Of a stretch of DNA of 64,000 nt, positions 37,426 to 47,300 are shown one piece after another. A model generated the notes under the pieces. It did not search any database. It had not been told where the DNA came from and was given only the letters and a program-made list of their open reading frames with translations. Within the stretch, counting starts at the first letter, position 1, and each line of letters starts with the position of its first letter. The DNA comes from Mariniblastus fucicola (GTDB lineage Bacteria; Planctomycetota; Planctomycetia; Pirellulales; Pirellulaceae), in the NCBI RefSeq assembly GCF_008087665.1, contig NZ_CP042912.1, positions 6,386,001 through 6,450,000 on the forward strand, in the 5' to 3' direction. The translations under genes and the position numbers were made by a program.

Positions 37426-37617
37426 CTACTTTTTCTTCAGTTCAAAACCAGCCCAATTCGCGATGGCGTCCAATGTATCACCACGAGGGATCTTGTCACC
37501 TGACAGCCATCGGGACAGGACAGCGGGTTCAACGCCAGACTCTCTGGCGACTGATCGCATGCTTTGTTGCTTGACGGCCTTTTCAACGGCTTTTTTAAGT
37601 GTGTCTGAAATGCTCAT
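37426..37617 (-). CDS. Small helix-turn-helix repressor
   Basis: A 63-residue Cro/CI-type protein: MRSVARESGVEPAVLSRWLSGDK is the helix-turn-helix and IPRGDTLDAIANWAGFEL its continuation. It lies between two nearly identical palindromes, one in front of its own gene and one in front of the ArdC-like metallopeptidase. It therefore probably represses both, and the metallopeptidase may in turn remove it. Confidence 0.82.
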   Translation of the reverse strand: MSISDTLKKAVEKAVKQQSMRSVARESGVEPAVLSRWLSGDKIPRGDTLDAIANWAGFELKKK

Positions 37618-37630
37618 ATGTAATAATTCT

Positions 37631-37652
37631 CTTGTTGATGTTCGTCAACAAG
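37631..37652 (-). promoter_or_regulatory. Palindromic operator/promoter of the repressor gene
   Basis: Arms CTTGTTGA and TCAACAAG around a six-base centre. On the minus strand TTGACG is followed 17 bases later by TATTAC immediately before the repressor ATG, so the transcript would be nearly leaderless. The site also lies about 80 bases before the divergent DUF1874 gene and could control it. Confidence 0.65.
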
Positions 37653-37733
37653 AGTATCCTTCACATTGATCGGTCGTCAAGCTCGTTTTACAGGGTTGGG
37701 GCGCGAACACTATCACGTTTTACAGGATTTTTG

Positions 37734-38051
37734 ATGCTTCTTATCGTCACAAAGCCGCCGAAGTTCTGTGCTGGGAATTTCAAATGCATCGAACTGAGTC
37801 GAGAGGATGCTTCAATTTTGATCAAGGGTAGTCACTCGAATGATCAAGTCGCACCTTACATATTTCACGGCTCGACCAAGCGAGCTTTGGCTGTGTTGAC
37901 GGGTATTGATTTTGAGATTGTGCAAAAAACGGAAGTGCCTCAACCGCGAGACGGCGATCTGTTTTTGCTTATTCAAGTAAGCCCTAGTGCACCTAGAGGA
38001 CGTCCACGGGTCGAAGATCTCGAGTTTCTCCAAATAGAATTCAGCCTTTAG
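37734..38051 (+). CDS. DUF1874 (AcrIII-1/Crn2-like) protein
   Basis: The ATG at 37734 has AGGA six bases upstream. The 105-residue product follows the DUF1874 plan: MLLIVTKPPK strand, ELSREDASILIKG helix, FHGSTKRALAVLTG, then QPRDGDLFLLIQVSPSAPRGRPRVEDLEFL. In DUF1874 ring nucleases of archaeal viruses and bacteria the helix opens with a catalytic His in GHxxT; FHGST keeps the His and Thr. Those enzymes degrade cyclic tetra-adenylate and so block type III CRISPR signalling. Activity here is an inference. It is the last gene before attR. Confidence 0.6.
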   Translation: MLLIVTKPPKFCAGNFKCIELSREDASILIKGSHSNDQVAPYIFHGSTKRALAVLTGIDFEIVQKTEVPQPRDGDLFLLIQVSPSAPRGRPRVEDLEFLQIEFSL

Positions 38052-38188
38052 CAAATCGCAGTCGATTTTTCTCTATGTCAGAGAATCATCCGCCAACAAC
38101 TTTCATCGTTTAGCGGCCTGGCACTCCCTTCTTTAGCTGATCAGTTTTTGGGACGGATGGACCGATGCGTATATTTAAATATTCTGCT

Positions 38189-38372
38189 TCAGTCAGCTTT
38201 GCGAACCCCGACCTTCAACAGACTCTTGATTGCCAGTTTGATTTCGTTTGGCAACTTCTCCCAATCCCTGACGATCTGCCGCAAGACTGGATCCGTTTGA
38301 TTGGTTTGCTGTGTATTTGCTGTGCGGCCTTCTCCAACACCAATTTTTACGGGGTTTTTCGGGCTATGTCTT
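38189..38372 (-). other. Displaced C-terminal tail of the integrase
   Basis: Reading the minus strand from the attR core in the same phase as the integrase reads the attL core gives 60 further open codons and a stop at 38189. The last ~35 residues (DPVLRQIVRDWEKLPNEI, then a short basic helix) resemble the tail seen on many planctomycete integrases, as I recall it. In the excised circle the core would connect the two, so integration cuts off this tail and replaces it with five tRNA-derived codons. Confidence 0.65.
38305..38325 (+). repeat. 21-bp direct repeat, right copy (possible integrase arm site)
   Basis: Identical to 8102-8122 and in the same orientation, 48 bases inside attR. It lies in a different reading phase from the left copy, so shared coding does not explain the identity. 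Confidence 0.5.
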
Positions 38373-38423
38373 CGGACTGTTAATCCGTTTGTCGCAGGTT
38401 CGAGCCCTGCCGGGGGAGCTTCA
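38373..38423 (+). repeat. Right attachment site (attR), 51-bp repeat
   Basis: Identical to 7918-7968; a tRNA-Asn 3' half with no 5' half beside it. Marks the right end of the element. Confidence 0.92.
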
Positions 38424-38430
38424 AGATGAC

Positions 38431-38463
38431 GCCGTTATCTGAAATTCAGGTGACGGCTTTCTT
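38431..38463 (+). terminator. Probable original terminator of tRNA-Asn
   Basis: GCCGT-TAT-CTGA-AAT-TCAG-GTG-ACGGC hairpin (38431-38457) followed by TTTCTTC, eight bases beyond the attR core. Before integration this would have been directly downstream of the tRNA. Confidence 0.65.
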
Positions 38464-38500
38464 CATATCTTGTTTTTGTCTGCTTCTGGAGGCGTGAAAA

Positions 38501-38655
38501 ATGTTTCATGTCTACATTCTTCAGACCCAAACCAGCGCGTTGGCCAGACGGTACTGACTCCCATCAACCCCAGCGAGCCACTCCGCCTAAAAACTTTCCG
38601 TCGGGCTAGCCATGGACGGAAGCAACAACTGATCGGCAACCGCGATCACCCGTGA
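38501..38655 (+). pseudogene. GIY-YIG nuclease relic
   Basis: ATG 38501 has a perfect GGAGG eight bases upstream. The first residues are MFHVYILQTQTS, the usual opening of UPF0213 GIY-YIG proteins. The text then jumps to ALARRY and a stop at 38557, as if the segment carrying YVG...DD had been deleted. A second frame continues to 38655 with a tail like that of family members (RASHGRKQQLIGNRDHP). It looks like a decayed gene that lay beside tRNA-Asn before the element arrived. Confidence 0.45.
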
Positions 38656-38663
38656 GTGGTGTT

Positions 38664-39914
38664 CTACAAATAAGTGCCGCATGATTCACGGACGATAAGT
38701 TCTGCGGGCAACAGGTATTGCCGTGGCGGAACGACGACTTTTTCAATGCTGTCCGCCATTGCGCGAAAGGCGACGACCGCAATGTCCCGACAGGGTTGGC
38801 GAATCGTTGTCAGCGGTGTGGTCAATAGTTGAGCATACGTCACGTCGTCGAATCCGATTAACCGAATGTCAGATGGGATCGAAATCTTCAATCTAGCCAG
38901 CGTTTGCATCAATGTGGCAGCCACTCGGTCGTTGGAACAAATGATCGCATCGATGTCGTCGATCGACGCTTTGCCCTTCGCGTTCGTGGTTGCCGCAGAG
39001 GCATTTTTTTGTTGCGATAAGGTTCGGCTTCTGGTCCTGCTGGAAAAGCACCTGACAAGATCGGAAACCTGCTCGGTTTGATCCGGTTCAACGTATACCA
39101 CGTTCAGCGAAGACTCGACCGAATGGTGCTCACTGTTCTGTTGCAAAACCGCTTCGCGTGCACCGGAGATGCGCTGGCAGACGGTTGGTGCAATTCTCGG
39201 GGGCGCCAGAAACAAGAGGCGCTTGCATTTCATTCGCAATAAATGAGCTGCAGCTTTGAATCCTGCACCAAAGTTGTCGATGCCCACCAAGTCAAACTCA
39301 CTGCGCGAAGGAAACGGTGTGATATCCCGGTCCAGCAAAATGACTGAGATTCCAGCTTGCCGCAAACTCTTGGTGATACTCAGGTTCAGGCTTGCGCTGT
39401 CGTCGTGATTTTCAAAGGGTGCAAAGAAAACTCCTTGGACATCGCGTTTAATGAACTGGTCGCACGCCTGACGGGCAGCCTCAGCGGCATCAACTTCGGC
39501 TGCACGGGCGTTCTGATCTTTCCGGTCTTCCGCTCGCTCCGGATCATTTGACTCTTCGCGTTCATTACCCCACAGCACGGCGTAGTCATGGAGTCGAGCA
39601 AGTCGCGCCAAGTCGCCACAAATGACTTCGAGGATTTCGGTCGAGCTAATGTCCGGAGCGAGCATTCCGATCACCTGTTGCCCATCCGCGACAGAGGCAG
39701 TCTTGTGGCGAAGAAACGAACCGGACCCGGTGCGACGCTCAATTAACCCTTGATCCTCAAGCTCCTTGAGTGCTCTTGCGGCGGTCGGTCGCGAAACTTC
39801 ATACTGCCTTACAAGTTGGGTTTCACTTGGCAGCTTTCCCGTCGGGTAAAACTTGCCAGCTGCAATATCAGAACGCAGTTCGTTGGCAATCCTGCGGTAC
39901 TTGGAAACGCTCAT
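38664..39914 (-). CDS. GntR-HTH / LacI-type sensor transcription regulator
   Basis: The ATG at 39914 has AAGGGA seven bases upstream; the frame runs on to 39986 without a site. The 416-residue protein starts with a GntR winged helix (KYRRIANELRSDIAAGKF, PSETQLVRQYEVSRPTAARAL) fused to a LacI/periplasmic-binding-like sugar sensor (IGMLAPDISSTE, DAIICSNDRVAATLMQTL, IRLIGFDDVTYAQLLTTPLTTIRQP). This AraR-like plan is usual for sugar-responsive repressors. It is divergent from a HAD phosphatase and MFS transporter, its likely targets. Confidence 0.87.
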   Translation of the reverse strand: MSVSKYRRIANELRSDIAAGKFYPTGKLPSETQLVRQYEVSRPTAARALKELEDQGLIERRTGSGSFLRHKTASVADGQQVIGMLAPDISSTEILEVICGDLARLARLHDYAVLWGNEREESNDPERAEDRKDQNARAAEVDAAEAARQACDQFIKRDVQGVFFAPFENHDDSASLNLSITKSLRQAGISVILLDRDITPFPSRSEFDLVGIDNFGAGFKAAAHLLRMKCKRLLFLAPPRIAPTVCQRISGAREAVLQQNSEHHSVESSLNVVYVEPDQTEQVSDLVRCFSSRTRSRTLSQQKNASAATTNAKGKASIDDIDAIICSNDRVAATLMQTLARLKISIPSDIRLIGFDDVTYAQLLTTPLTTIRQPCRDIAVVAFRAMADSIEKVVVPPRQYLLPAELIVRESCGTYL

Positions 39915-40004
39915 GATTTCCCTTAACAAAATATTCACGTTGAAAAATCTGGATGTCTTTCGGGCCAACGGAACCCTCCACTCCATTATGGCATTCGTGC
40001 GGCC

Positions 40005-40039
40005 TGTAATTGACAGGTTACATGAAAAACCTGACAGGT
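40005..40039. promoter_or_regulatory. Candidate operator between the regulator and the HAD gene
   Basis: TGTAA-N8-TTACA (40005-40022) encloses TGACAGG, and ACCTGACAGGT (40029-40039) is a near-palindrome repeating it. Two related symmetric sites in a divergent regulatory gap suit a dimeric GntR-type repressor. Confidence 0.5.
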
Positions 40040-40226
40040 ATTGTGACCGATTTCTTCGATCTGTCTATGTCTTCCGGCGGCGGTCGCCGTAGGATTGTCG
40101 AAGCAAGGAGGAAGTGGATCGTTGCGGAAGTACTTTTCGCGGACACCGCTTTGATCGGGCCGTGCGTCTTGTTGGCGCTCTTCCCAAAAGCTTCTGAATT
40201 CGAACATTCGGTCAGTGGAGGCAAAC

Positions 40227-41144
40227 ATGAATACGACGTTACCAAGGACAGAAAATGGCACGGCGACTAAACGCGTGGCCAGCGAGCGGCGTAGCGAACA
40301 ACCGGAATCCGCCGTCGCCACAAGGCCAAAGCACCTTTTGTTGGCCAGTGACTTTGACCAGACGCTCAGCTTCAACGATACCGGCGTGGAACTGAGCGAT
40401 ATGCTCGGCTTGCCCGACTTTGAGCAGCGAGTTGCTGGATTGGCGAGTTCCCATTTGGTACAGCAGGGTGGCGAGCTGACTTATCTGCTGTTGCATGACC
40501 CGGACTACAGGCAAGTCCGCCGTGAGCACTTGGTGGAAGCTGGCAAGCGAATCCGGCTGAAGAAGAATCTTGCGCCGCTGATGGAGCTGTTGATGGAGGG
40601 AATCGACGGCCACCGATTCACGTTCTTCGTCGTATCGGCCTCTCCCGAAGAAGTCGTACGATCAGCACTGGATGGAATCGTGGCACCGGAGAACATTGTT
40701 GGAACTCAATTGAACTATCACCCGCAGAGTGGTGAGATCACATCGGTTTCGCAATTGACAGCGGGATACGGAAAAGTGACCGTATTGACGGAATTGCAGG
40801 AGCGACTGGGAATACCGTGGGACCGCGTGGTCTACATGGGCGACGGCAGTTCAGATGTTCACGTCATGCTGCATGTCAACAGTTGTGACGGGTACACGAT
40901 TGCGCTTTCGGAAAACCGGCACCTGGCTCAGATCGCGAGACGGACGGTATTGAGTGATAACGCATTCAGTGTGCTTGTCCCCATTCTCGAAGATGTCGTT
41001 GGCTGGAAAGATCGCGCGATGATTCGTGAACTGTTTGAAAAATGCGGACTCGAAGTACAGGGTTGGGAAAGGAATCAGGTCGATCGGCTGACGATTTTAC
41101 CGACAAACTTTGTTTCCACTTCGCCGGAGATGCGTTGTGAATAG
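40227..41144 (+). CDS. HAD-superfamily phosphatase
   Basis: The ATG at 40227 has GGAGG five bases upstream. The 305-residue product has motif [10 protein letters not shown], motif [11 protein letters not shown], a Lys in GYGKVTVL and motif [17 protein letters not shown], typical of HAD class IB (phosphoserine-phosphatase or MtnX-like) enzymes. An N-terminal extension of about 35 polar residues precedes the fold. It overlaps the MFS gene by eight bases. A metabolite-phosphate phosphatase acting with the transporter is likely; substrate unknown. Confidence 0.82.
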   Translation: MNTTLPRTENGTATKRVASERRSEQPESAVATRPKHLLLASDFDQTLSFNDTGVELSDMLGLPDFEQRVAGLASSHLVQQGGELTYLLLHDPDYRQVRREHLVEAGKRIRLKKNLAPLMELLMEGIDGHRFTFFVVSASPEEVVRSALDGIVAPENIVGTQLNYHPQSGEITSVSQLTAGYGKVTVLTELQERLGIPWDRVVYMGDGSSDVHVMLHVNSCDGYTIALSENRHLAQIARRTVLSDNAFSVLVPILEDVVGWKDRAMIRELFEKCGLEVQGWERNQVDRLTILPTNFVSTSPEMRCE

Positions 41145-42423
41145 TCGCAGCCATGGATCGGAACTGGGAGTGAGCTTGTGGGCGGTACGAGCTTTGTTTT
41201 GCCTGAACGGATTTGTGTATGCCACGTGGGCGACACGGATTCCGGCGATTCAGTCAAGCTACGAACTGTCGCACGCGATGCTTGGTATTGCGTTGATGGC
41301 TGTTGCCTTGGGGGCACTGATCGCCATGCCGGTCGCAGGCTGGTTGTCCACGCGGTTCGGCAGTCGCGCTATGGTCGCTTGCGGAGCGGCCATCTATCTG
41401 ATCGGCCTGCCGATCATCCCGTGGGTGCCTGACATGTCGCTTTTGTACGTCGCCCTATTTGTGTTCGGAGTCGGGCACGGCACGCTGGATGTAGCGATGA
41501 ACGTTCAGGCGGTTGAGATCGAACGTCGTTGGACTAAACCAGTCAATTCGTCGATCCACGCCTGGTGGAGCGGCGGCGGATTGCTGGGGGCGATGGTCGG
41601 TGGAGGCGTTGCGTCGATGGGCCTGGTTCCAGCCTGGCACTTTGGATTCACGACGATTGCTTTGACAATTGCCATTTTGCCGATCGTGTCGCGACTATTG
41701 CCTGTTGATCGCGAGTGCGACGTCGTACGGTCGCAGAGAGACGAGGCTGTGCCAGGCGTCACAATCAAGCGGAATTTACGTAGTGCAGGATTCGGTCGGA
41801 AGTCCATATTCCGATTGGGAATGCTGGGTGCGATCGCGTTTTGCATTATGGCAGGCGAAGGCGCGATGGCCGATTGGAGTGCCGTCCTCTTGCGAGACAA
41901 CCTCGGTGCGGGTGAAGGCTTGGCGGCCATGGCTTACGCCATCTTCGCGATCGCGATGGCAGGTGGACGTTGCGCAGGCGACCAACTCTCGTACCAACTG
42001 GGCCCGAGACGTCACGTACGTGTCTGTGCAATGGTGGCACTGGCCGGTGTCCTGATGATCGTGCTCGCTTCCAATATTTTCATCGCGTTGGCCGGGTTTG
42101 CGCTGATTGGCATCGGGTTCTCCAGCATCGTACCGGTCGCGTTTAGCGAATGCGGACGGCTCGAAGGCGTGAGTTCCAGCGCGGCGTTGGCATCGGTCTC
42201 TACGATTGGATATTTTGGCTTCTTGCTCGGGCCACCGTTGATTGGGTTCATTGCCCAGTGGGTTGGGCTGGCTTGGGCACTGAGTCTGTTGGTCTTAACG
42301 TCCGGTTGTACGATCTTATTTGCCGCAGCGCTCGCCGAAACTGTTTCCTCGGAGACGCTCCGAGATCGCAACTCGACAGAGTCTGAACCGGCGAGTTGCT
42401 CCGTTGACCTTCCTGCAGCATAA
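41137..42423 (+). CDS. MFS transporter
   Basis: The GTG start at 41137 has GGAG seven bases upstream. The 428-residue protein has about 12 hydrophobic segments and the MFS loop 2-3 motif [11 protein letters not shown]. It resembles the YbjJ-like MFS branch ([19 protein letters not shown]), whose members are predicted sugar or drug transporters. Co-transcribed with the HAD phosphatase and probably under the divergent GntR/LacI regulator. A strong terminator follows at 42521. Confidence 0.85.
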   Translation: MNSRSHGSELGVSLWAVRALFCLNGFVYATWATRIPAIQSSYELSHAMLGIALMAVALGALIAMPVAGWLSTRFGSRAMVACGAAIYLIGLPIIPWVPDMSLLYVALFVFGVGHGTLDVAMNVQAVEIERRWTKPVNSSIHAWWSGGGLLGAMVGGGVASMGLVPAWHFGFTTIALTIAILPIVSRLLPVDRECDVVRSQRDEAVPGVTIKRNLRSAGFGRKSIFRLGMLGAIAFCIMAGEGAMADWSAVLLRDNLGAGEGLAAMAYAIFAIAMAGGRCAGDQLSYQLGPRRHVRVCAMVALAGVLMIVLASNIFIALAGFALIGIGFSSIVPVAFSECGRLEGVSSSAALASVSTIGYFGFLLGPPLIGFIAQWVGLAWALSLLVLTSGCTILFAAALAETVSSETLRDRNSTESEPASCSVDLPAA

Positions 42424-42520
42424 CGCTTTGCAAGACAAGATGAAGCCACGAGAACGCAACGCGGTTGGCTATATCTGGCCGGTTACGACTCAATTGGGGT
42501 CGTGTTCAGACAGAAATTGA

Positions 42521-42553
42521 GAGGCTTGGGCGTCTGTCCCAAGCCTCTTTTTT
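42521..42553 (+). terminator. Intrinsic terminator of the HAD-MFS operon
   Basis: Perfect 10-bp stem GAGGCTTGGG/CCCAAGCCTC with a seven-base loop, followed by T6. Confidence 0.9.
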
Positions 42554-42653
42554 GTTGACCCTACCCTCTCTTTTCCCGGAAGTTCAGTTCCCATGTTTGA
42601 GCAGCAATCGAGACCGAGTCGGAAGAATGAATGTGCGTTTGATGGCATCCGCA

Positions 42654-44192
42654 TCATTCGTCGCTCGAAGGCAGAAATTCCACGTCGCGATCATTCGGCA
42701 CACTTCCACCCTGAGTGCAGCGGCCTCGTGTCACTTCATCCTCAAGCAACGACATCAGGTACTCAGCCTGATCCGGGTTGGATGCCACCAGATTGCTTCG
42801 CTCGCCACGATCGGACTTGAGGTTGAACAACTGCATAGACGGCAGACCTTTCGTTTTCGCAGTTTTTTCTCGTGGGCTGCTCCATCCACCGCTTCCGGCT
42901 GACACGCACAACTTCCAGTCGCCTTCGCGAATTGAAAACGAGCCGCCGATCGAATGGCTGATCAGCGACTTGCGATTCGATGGCTCGCCCTTGAAAACCG
43001 GCAACAAACTGTAGGAATCTTCTCCGCCAAGATCTTCCGCGGGTTGCCCGGTGATGTCCCGTAGCGTCGCGTAAAAATCAGTCAGGCACGCCAACGCGTT
43101 GGTGGTTTGACCGGACTCGATGCCATCTGGCCAGCGCACAATCAGCGGAACTCGATGACCGCCTTCGTAGATGTCGGCTTTGTGACCGCGAAAGCCTGCG
43201 CTCGGATCGTGGCCATGTTTTTTGAGCACGCCGAAGTTGGCTTCGGGAGAACAACCGTTGTCGCTGGTGAAAAAGATGATCGTATTGTCGTCGATGCCGG
43301 CTTCTTTGACCGCGGCCATTAACTGCCCCATGTGGTGGTCCACTTGCATCACAAAGTCCGCGTAGGGATTGATTCCGCTGGCGTCTTTGAAAGGAGGCAC
43401 TGGCACGATCGGAGTGTGGGGTGCGGGCAACGGCAGGTACAAAAAGAACGGCTTGCCATCCGTCGTCGATGCACGTTGCTTGATGTGGTCGATGCTCTTT
43501 TGGAACAAGTGCGGCAACACGTTGTCGATCTCGAAGTCCGGGCTGATCGGACCTTTTCGGTACCATCCGTAACTGTTCTGTTTCTTTGTCACGCCTTCCT
43601 TACGAACTGGGACGGCCGTGGCTTTTCCAGTGTCGACCCACACATAGGGTGGCATGTCGAGCGAACCGCAATGTCCGTAGTAGCCATCAAATCCATTAAC
43701 GTCGGGGCCGTTTTTCACTGGCTGAGTAAAATCAATTTCCTTCCCGTCTGAACCGGGGACTTTGGCCCAATCCCAACCCAGATGCCATTTGCCGATCATC
43801 TGATTGTGGTAGCCAGACTGGTGCAGCAAATGAGCAACCGTCGGGCGATCGGCGGGAATCAAATGGCGACTGGTTCCGCTGAGGACGCCGCGAGCCAAAC
43901 GCGAACGCCAGTTGTATCGCCCTGTCAGGACCCCGTATCGTGTCGGCGTGCAGACGGAACTGGGCGAATGCGCGTCGAGGAAGGTGATACCTTCGTTGGC
44001 CATCGTTTGCAGGTTCGGCGTCCTGATTTTGCATTCAGGATTCGTGGGTGAGATGTCTCCAATCCCAAGATCATCGGCCATGACGAAGATCACGTTTGGA
44101 AGCTCGTCGGCTTGAACGTGCGGCAGCAAAAACAGAGACGAGAGAAGAAGCGTCGCAGAGAACTTGAATTTGAGCTGGTTCATGAAGTGCAT
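42654..44192 (-). CDS. Secreted sulfatase (arylsulfatase type)
   Basis: A 512-residue protein with a signal peptide (LLLSSLFLLPHVQADE; cleavage near residue 28). The sulfatase core starts NVIFVMADDLGIGD with the metal aspartates. The formylglycine motif is SVCTPTR (C-x-P-x-R), followed by GVLTGRYNWRS; the later FFTSDNGCSPE completes the metal site. It hydrolyses sulfate esters, presumably of polysaccharides, outside the cytoplasm once Cys is converted to formylglycine. A second ATG three codons in is an equal candidate start. It follows the PQQ-sulfatase gene by 174 bases on the same strand. Confidence 0.92.
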   Translation of the reverse strand: MHFMNQLKFKFSATLLLSSLFLLPHVQADELPNVIFVMADDLGIGDISPTNPECKIRTPNLQTMANEGITFLDAHSPSSVCTPTRYGVLTGRYNWRSRLARGVLSGTSRHLIPADRPTVAHLLHQSGYHNQMIGKWHLGWDWAKVPGSDGKEIDFTQPVKNGPDVNGFDGYYGHCGSLDMPPYVWVDTGKATAVPVRKEGVTKKQNSYGWYRKGPISPDFEIDNVLPHLFQKSIDHIKQRASTTDGKPFFLYLPLPAPHTPIVPVPPFKDASGINPYADFVMQVDHHMGQLMAAVKEAGIDDNTIIFFTSDNGCSPEANFGVLKKHGHDPSAGFRGHKADIYEGGHRVPLIVRWPDGIESGQTTNALACLTDFYATLRDITGQPAEDLGGEDSYSLLPVFKGEPSNRKSLISHSIGGSFSIREGDWKLCVSAGSGGWSSPREKTAKTKGLPSMQLFNLKSDRGERSNLVASNPDQAEYLMSLLEDEVTRGRCTQGGSVPNDRDVEFLPSSDE

Positions 44193-44366
44193 CTTTGCGT
44201 GAGCCTACAGGATGAGCTAATGTCGCAGTTTCGACACGTCTATTGTAAACGCGAGCGGCGAGGAAGTCCGCCCTGCTCGCGTTGATAGCCTGGCTTCGGC
44301 CCGAAGAAATGCGACTTCGTATGAAGCCGGTACTTCGAACGAATCGACTCAGCTTCTGAGGAGCTG

Positions 44367-47300
44367 CTATTTGCGGATGACGACAGGCCTTGGCGGCCAG
44401 CAAGGCGAATGGACCTCGTGAATCGTACCGTCAGCGCTTTCGACAACGTACGCACCACCGATGCGACCTTTGAGGTTTAACGACTTGCCCGGCGCGATTT
44501 TCTTGCCACGATTCCGCTTCCCACTGGAAACAATTGGATAGACGGTAATCTCAACGTCCGTTTCATTTTCAAACGAGATGTCTGCCGCCAGGCGACCGGC
44601 ACCTGATGGGCTGGTGTGGATCGCCGGAACCAACTCAAGCTTCTTCGGCGGATGAGTTGACTTGAGCAGCGCGGAAAGCCCCTCCACCGCGCCGGGCGAA
44701 ACGGACGCGATCAGATTCTCGGTTTCCATCTCGTTCTCGTAGTGGTCGTACAATTCCTGTTCGACCAGTTCACCCGTGCCAAAATCCCGCCACTCAATGT
44801 AGCGATACTGGTCCGTCCGCATCGAATAACCCATGTATTCGCGGCCTTGGTGCTTGCGATAGTACTGACTGACCGCCGACTCGCGGACGCGTGCCTTGGA
44901 GTCCTGTAACACCGGAGCCAAGCTCTTGCCTTCCACGAAATCCGGCACCTCGATGCCTGCCAACTCACACAAGGTCGGATAGATGTCGATCAGTTCCGCC
45001 AGCGAGTCTGTGCTTTCTCCCGCGGTTTTCATGCCGGGCGCGGAAATGATCATCGGAACTCGTGCATCGATTTCGTAGTTGGTCATCTTTCCCCAGCCAC
45101 GGTACTCGCCAAGCTTCCAGCCATGGTCGCTCCACAGAACAACGATCGTGTTCTCGCGCAGTCCTTCCTCGTCCAACGTCTTCAGTAATCGTCCGATCTG
45201 TGAGTCGACGTAGCTGACGCACGCGTAGTAGCCGTGAATCAGCTGACGCATTTTCTCTGGCGGCAACGTTTCGTCGTCCCATGGCTTGGGCATATCGATC
45301 AAGTCGACGTAGTGCGAAAGTTCACTGTTGTTGTGCATCGAATATTGCGGAGCACCAATTGGCGTATGCTGGTCGACCGGAACAGGAAGCTGCTCCGGGT
45401 CGTACATATCCCAATACTTTTTCGGTGCGATAAAAGCCAAATGCGGACGGACGTAGCCCATCGCCAGCATGAACGGTTGTGATGATTTCCCAAGCCGCTT
45501 CAGATCTTCGATGCATTGGTCTGTTCGGGCGCCGTCGAGCACTTGATTGTCGGGCAAATCAGGAGCCGAAGTGCTCGGTCGGCGCAGGTTGTTTTTCCGC
45601 CAATCTTTCTGCGGGAGCTTTTCCATCGCTTCGTTAACCAATTCTCTGGTCCCTTCCGGATAGGGGTACGGCAGCTTCGGAAGTCTGCGAATTGGCTCGC
45701 TCCACGACTGCGGATCCGGAGTCGGGTTGTGGTAAATCTTGCCGTGACTCGCCGCCGCATAGCCCGACTTTCTGAACCATTGTGGAATCGTGACCGCGTC
45801 CGGTTTGGCTTCACGGAAATGGATCGGCAACGTCCACACGCCCAACGAATCCGGGCTCAATCCGGTCATCAGGCTCGCACGCGACGGATTGCAAACCGCC
45901 ACCTGACAATAGGCTCGATTGAACGTCATCCCTCGCGCCGATAGCGCGTCAATGTTCGGAGAAACCGCCACTTCGTCACCATAGCAACCCAGCGACGGAC
46001 GCAGATCGTCGACAGCGATAAACAGAATGTTGGGCTTTTTGGCTTTCTTCGTCACGTCCGTTTCTTCAGCCGTTTCGGCGTCGCTGTTGGGGCCGATCGC
46101 GATCAACGAGTACGCGGTGCGGAAGAACAAAACGCCGGCTGAAATTGCTGGCGTCGCCAGACAGGGGGCTCCAAGTCGATTGCGAGCAAGGACTTCATAT
46201 TCCGGTCCGGCTTTGATCACGTAGACCGTTCCGTCTTCGGCCGTGCAATAGATTTTGTCATTGGCTGCGACCAGCGAGGACACGATATAGGCGCCGCTGG
46301 CGATGCGTTTTTCGTAGACCTTCTCGCCGGATTTCACGTTGAAGCATCGCAACACGCCGTTGGTGTTCCCAAGATACATGTGCTCGCCAACAACGACCGG
46401 CGTCGACATGTAGCTACCACCCTTTTCGGTTCGCCAGGCGAGTCCGGCATCGTCAGGCGATTCGGTTTCGTCGAGGTTACCTTTCGCATCGGTGCGGACC
46501 GCGATGATGGGCGACCTTCCACCGTGAGCGTTGGTGATGAAAATATGTTCATCGACTACAAAAGGCGTGGGGATCGGATTGTCGCCACCACCTTTGACTC
46601 GCCAAACTTCATCGCCCGTCGCCAGGTCGTAGCTGATAATCCACGGCCAGCCATTGACGACAACCTTCGCGCCGTCATCGGCCGAGTGAATCAACGGAGT
46701 GCCCCAACTTCGTTCGCAGTCTTTGTCACGAGTCTTCCGCCAGACTTCTTCGCCGTCAGCCAGTTTCAGCGCCACGACGTACGGATGTTCCGGATCGTCA
46801 CAAACCAACACGATATGGCCATCGTGAATCGCCGGAGAACTTCCGTAGCCCCAGCCCGTGCCGTACTTGCTGACGTCGACGACGCCAAGGTCTTTCTTCC
46901 ACTTCAGGTTGCCCTCAAGGTCATAGCAGTACAGCCCTTCGGAACCGAAGAAAGCCACCACGTTGTCTCCGTCGACAGCCACCGTCGTGTTCGCATGCGT
47001 CGCTTTGGTGTGTCGGGTTGCTTTCGGGATTCCGGTGTGAGCTGTCTTTCGCCAAAGTTCCTTGCCCGTTGTTTTGTCAAAACACAGCACCATCCAGGAC
47101 TGTTCGCTATCGTCATCAGCAGCATCAATGTTGCCGGCTCGACCAAACTGAAGCTTGGCTTCCCCGTCCTCTGCGACCGCGGTAGCGACGAAGATTCGGT
47201 TGCCGACAATCGTCGGGCAGGAATGCCCCAAGCCGGGAACCGGTGACTTCCACAGAATGGATTTGTCATCCGGGTTCGTCACGTCCCACTCAAGTGCAGT

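Larger units (their letters stand above)
7918..38423. mobile_element. Integrative element in tRNA-Asn carrying a phosphorothioation defence locus
   Basis: A perfect 51-bp direct repeat lies at 7918-7968 and 38373-38423. The left copy completes the tRNA and the right copy is a lone tRNA 3' half. The integrase gene sits directly inside the left end, pointing at the tRNA. Between the repeats are a DUF3987 ATPase, an excisionase-like gene, the Ssp-type defence genes, accessory nucleases, an ArdC/ImmA protein and a DUF1874 protein. Sequence inside is more AT-rich than the sulfatase and amidohydrolase regions outside. No conjugation, capsid or packaging genes are visible, so it is probably mobilised by other elements or is a satellite-type island. 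Confidence 0.92.

Noticed and set aside
38165-38383. Frame of 72 codons (+) as a gene
   Set aside because: The opposite strand carries the integrase tail in a coherent frame; this is its shadow and runs into the att repeat.
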